From assembly GCA_037954665.1 (NCBI GenBank), contig JBBMOL010000203.1, positions 496,001 to 560,000 of the forward strand: a DNA stretch of 64,000 bases, given 5' to 3'. Every line of letters starts with the position of its first letter. Position 1 is the stretch's first letter. Source of the DNA: Laguncularia racemosa. Lineage: Eukaryota; Streptophyta; Magnoliopsida; Myrtales; Combretaceae. Positions 23,014 through 35,333 of the stretch are shown piece by piece. The translations under genes and the position numbers were made by a program. The notes below the pieces were generated by a model. It was not told the origin of the DNA and searched no databases. It saw only the letters and a list, made by a program, of their open reading frames with translations.

Positions 23014-23908
23014 TGATATGCTTAATAGATTAAGCACATAACACAAGATCAAATGGAACAATCCAATCACCAAATCTACAAAAAAAATGGTGAATCCCTT
23101 AAGTATGAAAGGCTTCCACGCAAATGATAATCTAATAGTAATTGAGTAATCACTAATAATAACACAATTTAGAATCTAATTCCACTAAAATTGCATGAAT
23201 CTAATAATGGAAAAGGAATCCTAAAATGGTGTGATAACAAGAACAAACAAAAACAACCAATTACAGTTGGATATAACAAACTAGTAGGAATTGGAATCAA
23301 CTTAGGGAATTGATATTACTTACAATCCTTAAGTTTCCACTCACCACAATCCTTGAAGAATTGATAAAATTCTTGTGAAATTAGAGCAAGAAACCCTAAA
23401 TCTCACGTGAAAGTGGGCAGAAAAATATTTTCTCAAAAAGCTTCCTACAAACCCTACTTTAGCAAGTATTTATACTTGCTCCACTTAGGGTTAAAATGAC
23501 AAAACAATCACGTCTATGCCACTTAGTGTGGCCGGTCCTAAATACAACAATTACAACCAAATAAAATGTCCAAAATTCTTACAAAATAACCGGTTCAAAG
23601 AAAAATAAAAAATACAAAAATAGTCTTCAATGCGCCGATTCTTCAATTGAATTCGTTGGTCCAACTCATCTTCAATTTAGGTCGATCCATGAATAACCGA
23701 CAAGCTGTGTCTTAGTAAGTTTGTCCATCGCCCTATAAAACCTGACAAGTATACCTACCGGAATACATAACACATAAGTAATAGAAAAAAGGTTAGTATA
23801 CAAATAATTTCGAGGTCGGTTTGTTTAAAGAGGACCTTTATCAAAAAGATTTGAAATCCTTTGACTCTTGCCCTAATGATAGGTCTTGTAGGATTTTGAT
23901 TCCTATCA
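23014..23908 (-). repeat. 5' LTR of a third gag-protease-type element (GP3)
   Basis: 895 bp. On the minus strand it starts TGATAGGAATCAAAATCC (23908) and ends ATATCA (23014), with ~60-75% similarity by eye to the GP1 and GP2 LTRs. The LTR-start frame gives RPIIRARVKGFQ, the same tail motif. Only ~150 bases of internal sequence remain to the left; the rest and the 3' LTR are lost. The sequence after the LTR start (TGTAT) has no visible TSD partner. Confidence 0.75.
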
Positions 23909-26900
23909 TGTATAGGAGCTCATCTGCCCATTTACCACTAGCATAATCCACCCTTTTCTAGAGATTTCTTAATATAGTCTTATTTATAGCTTCAACCTAC
24001 CCATTAGATTAGGGATGGACTACCTAAGAGTAATGAATCTTAGCCTTCTTTTCAAAGTAAAAGTGCTTGAACTTCGTGTTGATGAACTACATCCCATTAT
24101 CAATGATTAGGGTCTATGGTGTACTAAATCTACTTAGTATATTATTCAAGACAAAATTTTCAATGCTCTTCTTTGTTATCTTAGTTATAGCCTTTGCTTC
24201 TACCTACTTAGTAAAGTAGTCTACTACGATGATGATATATTAATCTTTTCAAAGTAAAAGTGCTTGAACTTAGTGTTGTCGAACTACATCCCATTATCAA
24301 TGAATAGGGTCTATGGTGGACTAAATCTACTTATTATATTATTCAAGAAAAAATTTTCAATGCTCTTCTTTGTTATCTTAGCTATAGCCTTTGCTTCTAC
24401 CTACTTAGTAAAGTAGTCTATTGCTACGATGACATATTAATGTTAGCTAGTCACCTTAGGAAATGGACCTAGGATATTAATTCTCCATTGAGCGAGGCCA
24501 CTGGTTGGTGATGAGTAAGAGGTTGTTGCTTCGTTGTTAGTCAATGGGTGCATGCTTTTGGCATTAAACACATTTCTTGACTAACTTCATTGCTTCTTTC
24601 CTCTTTGTAAGCCAATAATAACCAAAATGAAGAGCTTTCATGTGTTGGGCTTGAATTTTTATATGGTTGCCACATATGATAGCATGTAACTTTTCTAAGA
24701 TATATTAAGTTTCTTTTGACCTTAGACATCTGAAGTAGGGGAGTTTATACCTTTAATAGTTTAATTGGTCACCTATAAGGGTGTAATGAGCTACCTTGTA
24801 AATCAATTTCCTTGCCTCCTTCCTACCCTTAGGGACTTTGCCATTCTTAAGATAAGGGACAAAAGGATCCATCCAACTTAGCTTAGTCAACACAATTCAT
24901 ATCTCTAGGCATCAGTAATAGGGCTTATTAATGCTTTTGCTTAGTAGATACTTAATGAAGACTTTCTTATCTAAGTTAGAGACATTGGTCGAAACTAATC
25001 TAGATAAACTATCTACCTCAGAGTTCTCTGCTTGGGGGATTTCAATGATACTCTAAATAGAGAACTCCATTCTAATTGCTTACATGACCTTAAGGTATCT
25101 AGTCATACCTTCATCCTTGACTCCTTGACCTATTAGACTACTAATTGTGAATTTGAAAAGACTTCCAATTACTCCATAGCAACCTCCTTTGCCAATTACA
25201 TTTTAGTAATGAGTGTACATATTAAACTTCATTATTGTTAGTAGGCAATCTAAATTTAAGCACATAGTGCACTTCTACCACATGTGATCCTCTTAGCACT
25301 AGTTTTACTCTGTTCTATCAACATAGAGAGTCCAAACTAGTGTGTCCTTAGTGATTGGCACTTTCTCTCATGCTGTGTACACTACCACAAAATTTGTGAG
25401 AACTTATGCTTTGATGGCTTCCCTTAGTTGATACTAGGCATCGTATATACTAAGCTCTAAAGCATATTTGACTAGTCTTCCTAATACATTAGGCTTATGC
25501 AATATTTAGTGTAGTGGTTGGTTGGTTAAGATGACCACTTGATGAGCTTTGAAATAAGGTTAAAGCTTCCTTGCCAAGATCACCACTACCAATGCAAATT
25601 TCTCAACCTTTAAATTCTTGACCTCTAATCCCTTGAGGATGTGACTTACATAGTATATAGGCCCGTGTTGTCTTCCTTTAGCTCAAATTAATAATAAAGA
25701 GAGAGTTAGGTCGTTAATTGATCAATATTACTATAGGTTTTCTTTAGGGACTAGTATGGACAAAACTAGTGGAGTCATCAAGAACATCTTGAGGTTGTTA
25801 AACGCTATATATTGCTATTAGATCCATTGAAAATTTCAAGGGTTCTTCAAAATCTTAAAAACCACTACACATCTTCTGGTTGACTCGAACACAAATCTAC
25901 TAAGTGTGGCAATTCATCTTGTGAGGCATCACACATTTATGACAATCTTAGGGGGATTGCATGTCTAGGATAGCTCATATCTTTTTGGATTGGCCTCAAT
26001 GCCATAAACTATGATAATATATCTAAGGAATTTCTCTAAGGTCACCCAAAAAATGTACTTCTAGGTGTTAAGCTTCATATTATATTCCTTAAAGGTGTCA
26101 AATGTCTCTTAGAGGTCTAGGAGATGATCATTAAGTTACTTGCTTTTAACAATCATATTGTCTACATAAACTTCAACATTTTGCCTAATTTAAGACTTGA
26201 ACATCATTGTCACCAATTGCTAAGTTACCCTTACATTTTTAGTTCGAAGTTAGTGACAAATGATAGGTGTATACTCAGTTAGGCTCTTGCATTCTTGTTT
26301 GATTGTAGCTTGAAAAGACATCCATAAAGCTCAAACGAGCATGACTCAAGGTTGAGTCAACTACCTAATCGAACCATAGGAGGGGAAAACAGTCCTTCAA
26401 GTAGGCTTTATTTAAATTTGTACAACCGATGTACATATGCCAATTCGCATTAGATTTCTTAACTAGGACACAATTAGCTAACCACATTAGATAAGGCTTC
26501 TCTCTCATAAAATTGTCTTTTAATTGCTTTTGCACCTCCACCTCAATTGTCACTTGCCTTTTAGGGGTAAAATGATGTATCTTCTACTTGACAACCTTAT
26601 TGTTCAAATCTACATTAAGTTAGTGCATGATAACTTCTAGGGAAATGCCTAGCATATCAGATGGTGATGGTAACTAGGCAAAAATAACATTATTAGACTA
26701 GAAAAAGTCAATGAAGCATTGTTTTAGAGTTTCCTACCTATGTGGACTGCTTAGGGCTACTATCGAGTTGTATTATCTCTGTCTTCTCAACTAGCTCTCT
26801 CTTATTTTGTAGCTTCTCCTTTGACTAAGTCTCAATTGTTAACACCTCCCTTTGGTCAGTGCCGATAGATAGCTTGACCATGCCAATTGTTGATCTCCTC

Positions 26901-27022
26901 AGTAAATACAAACTCCCATTAGCCTAAGGAATTTAGCTTTCAAGTATACCTTGGAGGGAATCATCATAAAGGTCTTCTAATTTGATTGCCCTAATATAAC
27001 TTTATATGGTAAACAACAGTCC
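23909..27022 (-). pseudogene. Tat-like retrotransposon pol remnant (RT, RNase H, integrase)
   Basis: Heavily decayed. On the minus strand the RT start is visible at 26553-26365: a long helix-like EVQKQLKDNFMREKPYLMWL, ANCVLVKKS, then LNKAYLKDCFPLLWFD, matching the Tat/Ogre form LNKACPKDSFPLP. The integrase core is visible at 24445-24000: VDYFTK, VEAKAITKITKKSIENFV, a second-Asp IIDNGM segment and SNGQVEAINKTI. Stops are frequent. The same element continues at 31874-42080, since GP2 is inserted with an exact TSD. Confidence 0.65.
24048..24443 (-). repeat. Tandem duplication (period 197) in Tat-like integrase
   Basis: 24048-24244 and 24245-~24443 both start CTTTTCAAAGTAAAAGTGC and run through CTACTTAGTAAAGTAGTCTA. 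The copies differ at only a few positions, so the duplication is younger than most of the decay. Confidence 0.85.
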
Positions 27023-27027
27023 ACCAC

Positions 27028-27997
27028 TGATGGGAATCAACCTTGTGGTTCCAGTAGTGGGGAAACCTAACTTGGATGCATGAGCCTAGAAATCCACATA
27101 TGACCACATTTTATTTAATAATGTTTTATTTTGCACTTTAGTAAGTACATTTATCGGTGTTATAGGTTGGCCAAATAACATGCACTAAGGATCAAATTGC
27201 TCATGGAGTCACATCCAATGGCCCACAAATTGTTCAATTGAAATAAACAACCAACCACTTGAAGACTATTTGTATTTGTAATTGTTGCTTATGGGAACCG
27301 GCCATTTTATTTTGTACTTGCATTTTGTGTCTTGGAAAACCGACCACTTAAGTGGTATCCTTGTAATTTTTGTGTTATTTTTACCCTAATTAGAGCAACT
27401 ATAAATACTTGTTAACTAAGGTTTTTGAGGAGCTTTTTGACAATTGAGAAAATCATACTCTTTGTGCCGTGAGGGTTTGTCTTTTGCATATAAAGATCTC
27501 TTATCAATTTCTTAGCAAAATTGTGGCGAGAATCAACTAGAGTGGATTGTGAATCATATCAATCTTACTTTTGTTGTTTTACAAATTGTGTTTAGTGAGT
27601 AATATCTAAGTACAATTTGTTGATTACTTGTTCTTATCACTTGAATTAGGGTTCTTTATTTTCAGATTTGATCATTTCAAATTGGGATTGAATTCTAGAT
27701 CACATGTAATTCCATTGAAGTTTATACACTTGTTTGTTCCTTACACCAATTTAGTGTTCAAATTAGTGAATTGCTTCAATTGTAAAGTAATTTGAACACG
27801 CCATTTTTTGTTGGAGTTGGTTGTTCACGCCAGTTGATTGACGTGTTTGCTATTCAATTGGTTAGGCACATCATAATTTTTGGTATTAGAGTACATCATA
27901 TTTGAGGTAATTGGAATCATGCCATATTATGGGTTTTTGTTTAATTGATTCTTCAATTGCAATTGTGTACTTGTAATTGGTTCCCTTGAGCACATCA
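27028..27997 (+). repeat. GP2 5' LTR
   Basis: TGATGGGAATCAACC to GCACATCA. Contains the 'cttgctaactagggtttttgagagcttttga'-type region in variant form, shared with the GP1 LTRs and typical of the transcript start of this family. Confidence 0.9.
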
Positions 27998-28003
27998 TCG
28001 TTG

Positions 28004-28015
28004 TTAGTATCAAAG
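28004..28015 (+). other. GP2 primer binding site (initiator Met tRNA)
   Basis: TAGTATCAAAGC, two changes from TGGTATCAGAGC, six bases after the LTR. Confidence 0.7.
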
Positions 28016-29006
28016 CATAGGTTGTGGAATAGGGTTTGCGTGAACTTCAATTGAAATTAAGGGTTCTTCAATTTTAGTTCTTGATTCGAGTTGTTGAAGT
28101 GGAATTGAAGTACTTTATTGTGATTTTTGTTGTGTTATAATTGTTGTTGTTGAAGTGGAGATCTTATAGTAATCCTTGTGTTCTTTATCTTGCCATGAGG
28201 AGAAGAGGAAGCAAGGAGGTGCGTTTCCTTGTGTTTGTTTTGGAATTAGAGATACATTCCTTGAGGCAAAAGAGAAGTGAATTTCTTGTTTGTGGTTTTG
28301 GAATTGAGGATTGTCAAATTGCATTTCCAGATTTGCCTTGCATGGAGAATAGGGAAATTATTTGAATTCAAATACATTCATTAAGTTTGAAGAGTTATTG
28401 TGTAGTATTGATTGAATGCAATTTGAATATTTGAATTGTTTCTTACCATTTGTGGAGAAGCTTCATTAAGAGTTGATTTGAATTGTTGTGCCTTGATTGT
28501 GTTATGAAATGAGTGTATTGTGGATTGAAGAAGTGCTGCACCATGAGTGTAAGTGTAAGTTGTGTTTGAAGCTTACACTATGGCTAAGGTGTGTATGTGT
28601 GGCGAAATGAGTGTGTAGTTGAAGGGTATAGCAACATGTTGTGGTAAATGGGTGCTGCACATGGATTGTAAGTGTGTTTATGTGTCGTGATTGAAAGGGA
28701 GTTGTAGTAGGTAAATTTGAATTTCAAAAAGCAAGCATTAAAGTGTGGAAGTTATTATGTATTGATGCTTAAACACCTTGCTCAGTTAGAATTATTAACT
28801 TACTATTAGAGAAGTGTTATTATTATTTCTACTTGTTGTAGCCGTAATTAAAGTGTGGAAGTGTGTATATGAAGTTAACTGGAGTTTTGTGTTTACTTTT
28901 GTAGGTTATTTGGTTGTCGAGTGGCATTTAAAGTGTGATTGTTGTGAAAGGGTGTACTACATTACTTTGAATTATCTTTCTAATTTGACAAATCAAGTCC
29001 ACAACT
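28016..29006 (+). other. GP2 untranslated leader
   Basis: About 1 kb without a supported gene. A TG-rich section (28490-28690) matches the GP1 leader. Open frames of 70 codons here are not conserved in GP1. Confidence 0.5.
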
Positions 29007-30325
29007 ATGTTGAATGATAGTGTGAATGGGGGAATTGACAATGACGCCAATAGCCAAGTTAGTGGTAGACAGGGTTATCGGACTACAGGTCAAAGAACTT
29101 TGGAGGAACAACTTCAAGACCTTACCACCATTGTTGCTACATTAGCAATAAAGATAAACAGGATGACGATGCCACAACCACCAGTAGCAAATCCTCAGGC
29201 ACCATCACTTAGAGTAGCTCCTCAGAATGTTCAAAGGGAGGGAGCAATAGAAGGAAATATGGGAAGGATAGTGGAAGGAGATCAACATGCTCTTAAGGAG
29301 GAAAGAGATGATAATTTTTTGGTTAATCCATACTCGAACAGGGATTTTAGGCTACCTCGAGGATTAGAGTATGTGAAACTGCAGATGCCTTCATTTGATG
29401 GCAGGGGCTCAGCAGATGATTATCTAGATTTGGAAGACAAAGTTGAGGGTCTTTTCGAGTGTTATGAGATTGATGATAACACCGGGGTTCGTCTTGTAGT
29501 TGTGGAGTTCATAGGTTATGCCGCCTTATGGTAGAAGAATCTAGTGATCAGCAAGTGAAGGGATGGAGAGGCTAAAATACGTACTTGGAGGGACATGAAA
29601 TGAGTTTTGAGGAAAAGGTTTATACCTAAGCACTATAGGTAGGAACTATTTATGCATCTCCAAACATTGAGGTAAGGAGGCAAAATAGTGGATGACTACA
29701 TACAGGAGTTTAAAACGCTGATGATCAGATGTGGATCGGTTGAGCCTCCTGAACAAACCCTAGCATGCTTTGTATCAGGGTGGAAATACAAGATTGCTTG
29801 TGTTGTTAAGTTGCAAAGGTATAGTACACTTGATGAGGCTATACAGTTAGCCTTGAAAGTGGAAAGGTAGAGGCAATCCAATCCATTCCAGGCCACTAAT
29901 AACAGATCTAGTACTACTACTAAACCCATGGGGGCAGATGGTCGAACGGTTGGACAAAAGGGAGTAGGTGAACTTGCCAAGGCTGCGGACAGAGTTATCC
30001 CTAGCACTGAAAAAGAGAAAAATGTTTTTGGGAAGGGCAAACAGGTAATTGGATCTGATTTTAGGCAGGCAGTACCCAAGTCAACCAGTGGGAAGATGCA
30101 TCAGATTAAATGTTTCAAATGCATGGATTTGGACATATGGCTGCACAATGTCCTAATAAAAGGGTGATGACTATTATGGAGGGCAACGAAGAAGATGATG
30201 AGGAAGAAATTGTCGAGCCTACAGATTTATCCTTGGCCTTACAGGAATATTATGATGATCAGAACGTTGAGACACATGAGGAAAAAAAGTTTGAAAATTA
30301 CTTATCTATTAATGTGTTGCTTTAG
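29007..30325 (+). pseudogene. GP2 gag
   Basis: Starts at ATG 29007 (MLNDSVNGGIDND). A coiled-coil-like stretch (LEEQLQDLTTIVATLAIK, residues 32-49) is followed by a capsid-like region VKLQMPSFDGRGSADDYLD with a FECYEIDD segment, matching by position KMKIPSFQGKNDLELYLEW in the chromoviruses. A stop at 29532 and others to 29690 follow, then VDDYIQEFKTLMIRCGSVEP. A frame break within the zinc knuckle (30105-30150) leaves KCFKC in one frame and FGHMAAQCPNKR in the next. An acidic tail (EEDDEEE) ends at 30325. Confidence 0.85.
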
Positions 30326-30765
30326 GATATGACTTTATCTCCAGATGCTAAGGACATACAGAGGGAGATTTTGTTCCACACACCTTGTTGGATTCGAGGT
30401 AACCTATGTGTACTTTTCATTGATGGTGGTAGTTGCACTAATGTTATATCTATTGCATTAGTAGATAATTTACAACTATCCACTAGCCCATATCCTAATC
30501 TTTATAAATTGCATTAGTTAGATGATTGAGGAAGTTTACATGTTACACAGAGGGCAAAGGTGCCATTCAGTGTAGGTGATAAATACAGTGAAGAGATTAT
30601 CTGTGATGTACTTCCTATGTGTGCCTTTCATATGTTGTTAGGTAGACCGTGGTTATTTGATAGAAAGGTGTTATATGATGGGTTCAGAAACACTTACATG
30701 TTTGAAAATGATGGTATATGGATTGTCTTGACTCCTATGTCTCTGTCTGAGGTTCACTCTTTCTA
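30326..30765 (+). pseudogene. GP2 aspartic protease
   Basis: FIDGGSCTNVISIALV (D-G-G active site, near 30418-30465) is followed by YKLH with two stops (30515-30530), VPFSVGDKYSEEIICDVLP, FHMLLGRPWLFDRKV and LTPMSLSEV. Spacing and wording parallel the chromovirus protease (LLGRPWQFDRKV, ILTPLNPWE), supporting common descent. It ends at TAG 30764-30766. Confidence 0.85.
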
Positions 30766-30891
30766 GGAACAGATTAGAAACACTTTTGGCTCTTCCAGAC
30801 TTCCAGCCAAAAAGCAAACACAAACATTAGGTTTCAGTCCAAAAGAAGACCCCTTAGATTTGAAGGCAAATCTTTTAGAGGCCCGAGGAGA
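30766..30891 (+). other. GP2 remnant of integrase tail and polypurine tract
   Basis: The frame DLKANLLEARGDDGNQ crosses into the LTR, with GAGGCCCGAGGAGA (30878-30891) as polypurine tract. It matches DLRTNPFEEGGNDRD at the same place in C1. I infer that GP2 descends from a full chromovirus that lost everything between protease and the last integrase codons. Confidence 0.6.
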
Positions 30892-31873
30892 TGATGGGAA
30901 TCAACCTTGTAGTTCTAGTAGTGGGGAAACCTAACTTGGATGCATGAGCCTAGATATCCACATATAGCCACTTTTTATCTAATAATGTTTTATTTTGCAC
31001 TTTAGCAAGTACATTTATCGGTGTTATAGGTTAGCCAAATAACATGCACTAAGGATTAAATTACAGGACATTCTTAGAGTCACATCCAACTGCTCACAAA
31101 TTGTTCAATTGAAATAAATAATCAGCCACTTGAAGACCATTTGTATTTGTAATTGTTGCTTGTGGGAACCGACGATTTTATTTTGTACTTGTATTTTGTG
31201 TCTTGGAAAACCGGCCACTTAAGTGGCATCCTTATAATTTTTGTGTTATTTTTATCCCAATTGGAGTAAGTATAAATACTTGCTAATTAGGGTTTTTCAA
31301 GAGCTTTTTGAAAATTGAGAAAATCATACACTTCATGCCATTAGGGTTTGTCCTTTACATACAAAAATCTCTTATCAATTTCTTAGTGAAATTATAGTGA
31401 GAATCAACTAGAGTGGATTGTGAGTTATATCAATCTTACTCTTATTGTTTTACAAATTGTGTTTAGTGAGTAATATCTAAGTACAATTTGTTGGTTACTT
31501 GTTCTTATCACGTGAATTAGGGTTCTTTATTTTCATATTTGATTATTTCAAATTAGGATTGAATTTTAGTTCATTTTCATGTTGTTCCATTGAAGTTTAT
31601 ACACTTGTTTGTTCCTTACATCAATTCAGTGTTCAAATTAGTGAATTGGACTTCGATTGTAAAGTAATTTGAACACGCCATTTTTTGTTGGAGTTGGTTG
31701 TTCACACCACTTGATTGATTTGTTTGCTATCCAATTGGTTAGGCACATCATAATTTTTTGTATCAGAGCACACCATATTTGAGGCACTTGGAATCACACC
31801 ATATTATGGGTTTTTGTTAATTGATTCTTCAATTGGAATTGTGTACTTGTAATTGGATCCCTTGAGTACATCA
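30892..31873 (+). repeat. GP2 3' LTR
   Basis: TGATGGGAATCAACC to GTACATCA, followed at once by TSD ACCAC. It differs from the 5' copy by scattered substitutions and small indels. Confidence 0.9.
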
Positions 31874-31878
31874 ACCAC

Positions 31879-34576
31879 TAAGAAATCAACAAGTTGTTTG
31901 ATAACATTTTCATAATTACCAAACTCCATAGGGAGGGAGATAATGCTTACAACTCGAATAGCCAACTTTTGAAACTATAGAGATTATACTTGTTGGCTTC
32001 AACTTGGCCTTTATGTTGGATTTCATTTTGTCATATGTGACCTTGAAGATGTGTCCACTAAGCTTCCTATGTTAATGAGAGTTTTGTGGACATAAAAACT
32101 AGCTATTAGAGTTGTAATGACTATTACATCGTTATATGGGGTTTGAACCCCCTTTGGAGAATGAAATGAAGTTGTTTACTCTTGACTTCTTATTATTTTA
32201 GCTTATAACCTATTGAGACTTAGCATAGGTCTCACTAATAGAGCTTGACACCACATCTGCAAGCCACCTACCACCCTAACACCACCCCCTCCTCTCCACT
32301 TTGACACCTACTCACTTGCTAAGGGTTTCCCAACTATGGTGTTAATGACACTATTGGGGACTCTATTGTTATTGGTACCTAAGATGCAAGGTCGGTGGTT
32401 GAGTTCAGCACTTCTTCTTTGAGTAGGCCTCTTTGCATCCTTAGGGTAGTAGTCAATCTACATTTGAAGGTAGTCTCGTTTCATGGTGTCCTTTAGGGCG
32501 TTCTTTAACAAGTTACAATCATTTATGTTATGTCCTTTATCTCTATGGAACTCATAGTACTTATTTGAGTTTTGTCATGATGGGTTTCCCTTAAGCTTAT
32601 TAAGCCATGTAAGGATACCTCTATTATGGACTCTAAGAGTATTAAGCCTCTAAATTTGTTGAGGGGTATATGGTTTGCATATAATAGAATGGTGCACTTC
32701 TTGTTATGCTCATTGTTATTCCATTTATGAGATGATCCGTCATGACAACTTAAACTAGGGTGGTCTTTAATGCTAGGTCGGTGTTTATCCTCTTTCTTCT
32801 TCTCCAATGTGATGAATTTCACATCTTGTTTATGGAATTCATCAAAGTTTTTCGACTTACTCTTTGATATCAAGAGGAAAAAATTGCTAAAAGGTTGTAT
32901 TCCCATAACTGCAGGATTTAAAGTGACTTGCATGTCTAGATTTAGGATCTTGAGCATAGCTGTGGTAAAGCAAGATAGATAGTCTTGAATGGACTCATCA
33001 TGCTTTTGATGGATAAGGTTAAGGTTGGAATAGTCCTTCACTAGCATTTTACTTGCCAAGAAGTGCTAATAAAATTTCTTGTTGAGGTCTTTGAAGCTCA
33101 AAATAGAATTTAGCTTTAGGTAGTTGTACTAAGTTTGGGTTACCTTTTTTAAAGTTCTTAAAAAAGGTTATAGGCAATGGTGTCACTATATCCTAGGAAT
33201 CTCATTTGGGACATGAAATAATTGAGGTGATCATTAAGGTTGATAGTTCCATCATAGAACTCTAGCATTGAAATTCAAATGTGTGAGGGCAACACCTTGC
33301 TTTTAGATCTCCTAAGTGATTGGAGATTAGGTAAATGTGTAGTGATCCCAAAGATTGAGCTTCTTTATGTAATGGAGGTCGAAAACTCTCTTAATCCAAT
33401 CTCTTAAATACATGATTGGAGATTATGTAATGATTGCTAGCAATAGTGGTGGTAGTAGGGAATGGGTAAAGGCACGATCATCGTCATGCTCACTTGACAG
33501 GGCAATCTATGAATGGTGTTAGTGTCGTTATTGCCATTGTAGCTAATCCACTTACGTGTACAACTATGTATTTTCAGCATGGAGGTTAGACAACATTTGT
33601 TTAAGGAAGGCTAACTATGTTGCTGCTTAGAAGGCTACCTAAACAAGGTTTTAAATCCCTTTACCTATCAATTGACCTTTATATTTATAGAGGGAGGTGT
33701 TGGACAATTGGAGGTTAGAGACATGGAGCATGTCTCCTAAAGCACCTATGAAGTATCTAAGTCATGGAGAAGTGGATAGTTATTATAGCTAACTATCTTC
33801 CTCAATCCTTATCTAGAGTTGACGGGGTCAAGCGGCTAAGCAAGAGGAAAGGCTAACTTGTCGTTGAGGCCAATGGCTTTGCCTATTAAGATAGACATCA
33901 TGGACTTATGTTAGGCTTGGATCCAGGTGCCAAATGGCCTATCAACATATATGTTCAATCATATTTAGCTAAAGTTTAGAATCATTATAATTCATTTCAA
34001 GGACTTATTTGTGTAGATTGTTTGATTTTAAAGTGAAAGTGAAATGGTAGACAAACATACACACGTAGTGCAATCACTACTTAAGGGAAGCTAGAAAAAA
34101 TTATAGGATATTGAAAAGGGTGGTTAAAACATATATAAAATTTACAATAGTATAGAATCTATGATTATATGCGTGGAAATTTAAGAATGATGTGGTATAG
34201 AGGTGCAATAAAATGAAATGAATTTGCTACAATCTATTTGAAATTTGAGTTGATATTTTCTCGAGTTTTATTCAATTGCAATTAAGTAAAACACAAGCTC
34301 AAGCTAAACAAATGACTTACAACTGTAGGTCCATCTACACATTGCTCTCTTGGATCTCCTCAAGCGTCTTTAGATGAAGCCTTCCCTTAGTTATCCTCTC
34401 AAGCTCCTCGAGCTCCTAGATATAAGAAGTGTATTGGGTTGTGTCTTCCTTTAAACTTGTGACCTTCAAGGCCTTCTCATCAACCACGAGCTTATCCATA
34501 GTCTATTATAGCATGATGATGTCACCCTTGGCATCAATTAGAAGGCATTGAAGTAGGTGTTCTTAACCTTGAGAGC
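31879..34576 (-). pseudogene. Tat-like gag and upstream coiled coil, decayed
   Basis: On the minus strand, 33290-33180 reads FYDGTINLNDHLNYFMSQMR, a Tat-type gag motif (YDGTTDPDDHL in relatives). 33059-32523 is an open frame of 178 codons with MLVKDYSNLNLIHQKHDESI, QDYLSCF and SNFFLLISKSKSKNF, matching the Tat gag region after the capsid start. Coiled coil at about 34560-34340 (DKLVVDEKALKVTSLKED, then YIXELEELERITKG) would be the end of ORF1. The piece is framed by the GP2 and C3 insertions. Confidence 0.65.
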
Positions 34577-34581
34577 CTCTT

Positions 34582-35319
34582 TGATAGGGATCAAGTAGCA
34601 TCAAGAGTTCACAAGCCAAAGTCTAATGACCCGCTACATGGTATTGGAGGTCTAATGACAAGAGCTAGAGCTAAACGAGTGGGAGAAGCCTTGCAAGGAT
34701 TAGTTATGGAACTCCAAGAGCAAGAAGCAGGTCGACACAAGTCTAATTCAAGTCTCGAGCTAGTAAACATAATATATCAAAGCATGGACGAAGTGGAGGC
34801 CATCAACGATGGAACGATAACCTTCAACAAAGGGAAGGCCGCTGGCCTAGAGGCAAAGGAGAGCCGGCCTTCTTGGCCGGCCTTGAGGGAAGCAACACCG
34901 GTAGGTTAAGGCTGCCGGCCTTAGAATCTGCACCGCTGGCGTAGTGCCGGCCTAAACATCCGTAGAACGTCTTTTTGTTTTCTTCCGTTATTTCAAAGCC
35001 GGCTATATATGAATTTAGGCCGCCAGCTTATGTGTTTTTTTTTTACTATAACACTTTGTTTTGTCATTTGAAAGGACACTTGATCAATCTGAGAAAGAAA
35101 TTTTCCTTGAGAGAATCCTCTCTTCTTTAGTTCTTGCAATAGAACTTCCTTCGATTTCTTTATCCTAAAAGCTTAGAGAAATCAATTTGGATAGCTTAGG
35201 TTCTAATCGATGGGTTCGATTGGGGTTAGGTTACGTTTCTTTTTCGATTCAATTTCGATTCTCGAGTTTGAATCCTTCTTGAACGTTGGGTCTTAGATCA
35301 ATATCTAAGGTTCGCGTCA
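34582..35319 (+). repeat. C3 5' LTR, carrying the LTR-encoded tail
   Basis: TGATAGGGATCAAG to GCGTCA. Holds an 84-codon open piece (34655-34909) with TRARAKRVGEALQGLVMELQ, NIIYQSMDEVEAINDG and RPSWPALREATPVG. A perfect 7-bp stem GCCGGCC/GGCCGGC with a 5-base loop is at 34863-34881, inside the GC-rich block. Confidence 0.9.
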
Positions 35320-35321
35320 TT

Positions 35322-35333
35322 TGGTATCAGAGC
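35322..35333 (+). other. C3 primer binding site (initiator Met tRNA)
   Basis: Exact TGGTATCAGAGC. Confidence 0.92.

Larger units (their letters stand above)
27028..31873 (+). mobile_element. GP2: gag-protease-only non-autonomous Ty3/gypsy element
   Basis: Complete copy with an exact 5-bp TSD ACCAC (27023-27027 and 31874-31878). LTRs are 970 and 982 bp. Internal order is Met-tRNA primer site, ~1-kb leader, gag, zinc knuckle, protease, then ~120 bases to the polypurine tract. No RT, RNase H or integrase fits in the 2.9-kb interior. It resembles the published TR-GAG class (LTR elements encoding only gag), but with a protease. It sits within the minus-strand Tat-like element. Confidence 0.9.

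Noticed and set aside
35322..35333. tRNA-like sequence
   Set aside because: Only the 12-base primer-site complement of tRNA is present; there is no tRNA gene.
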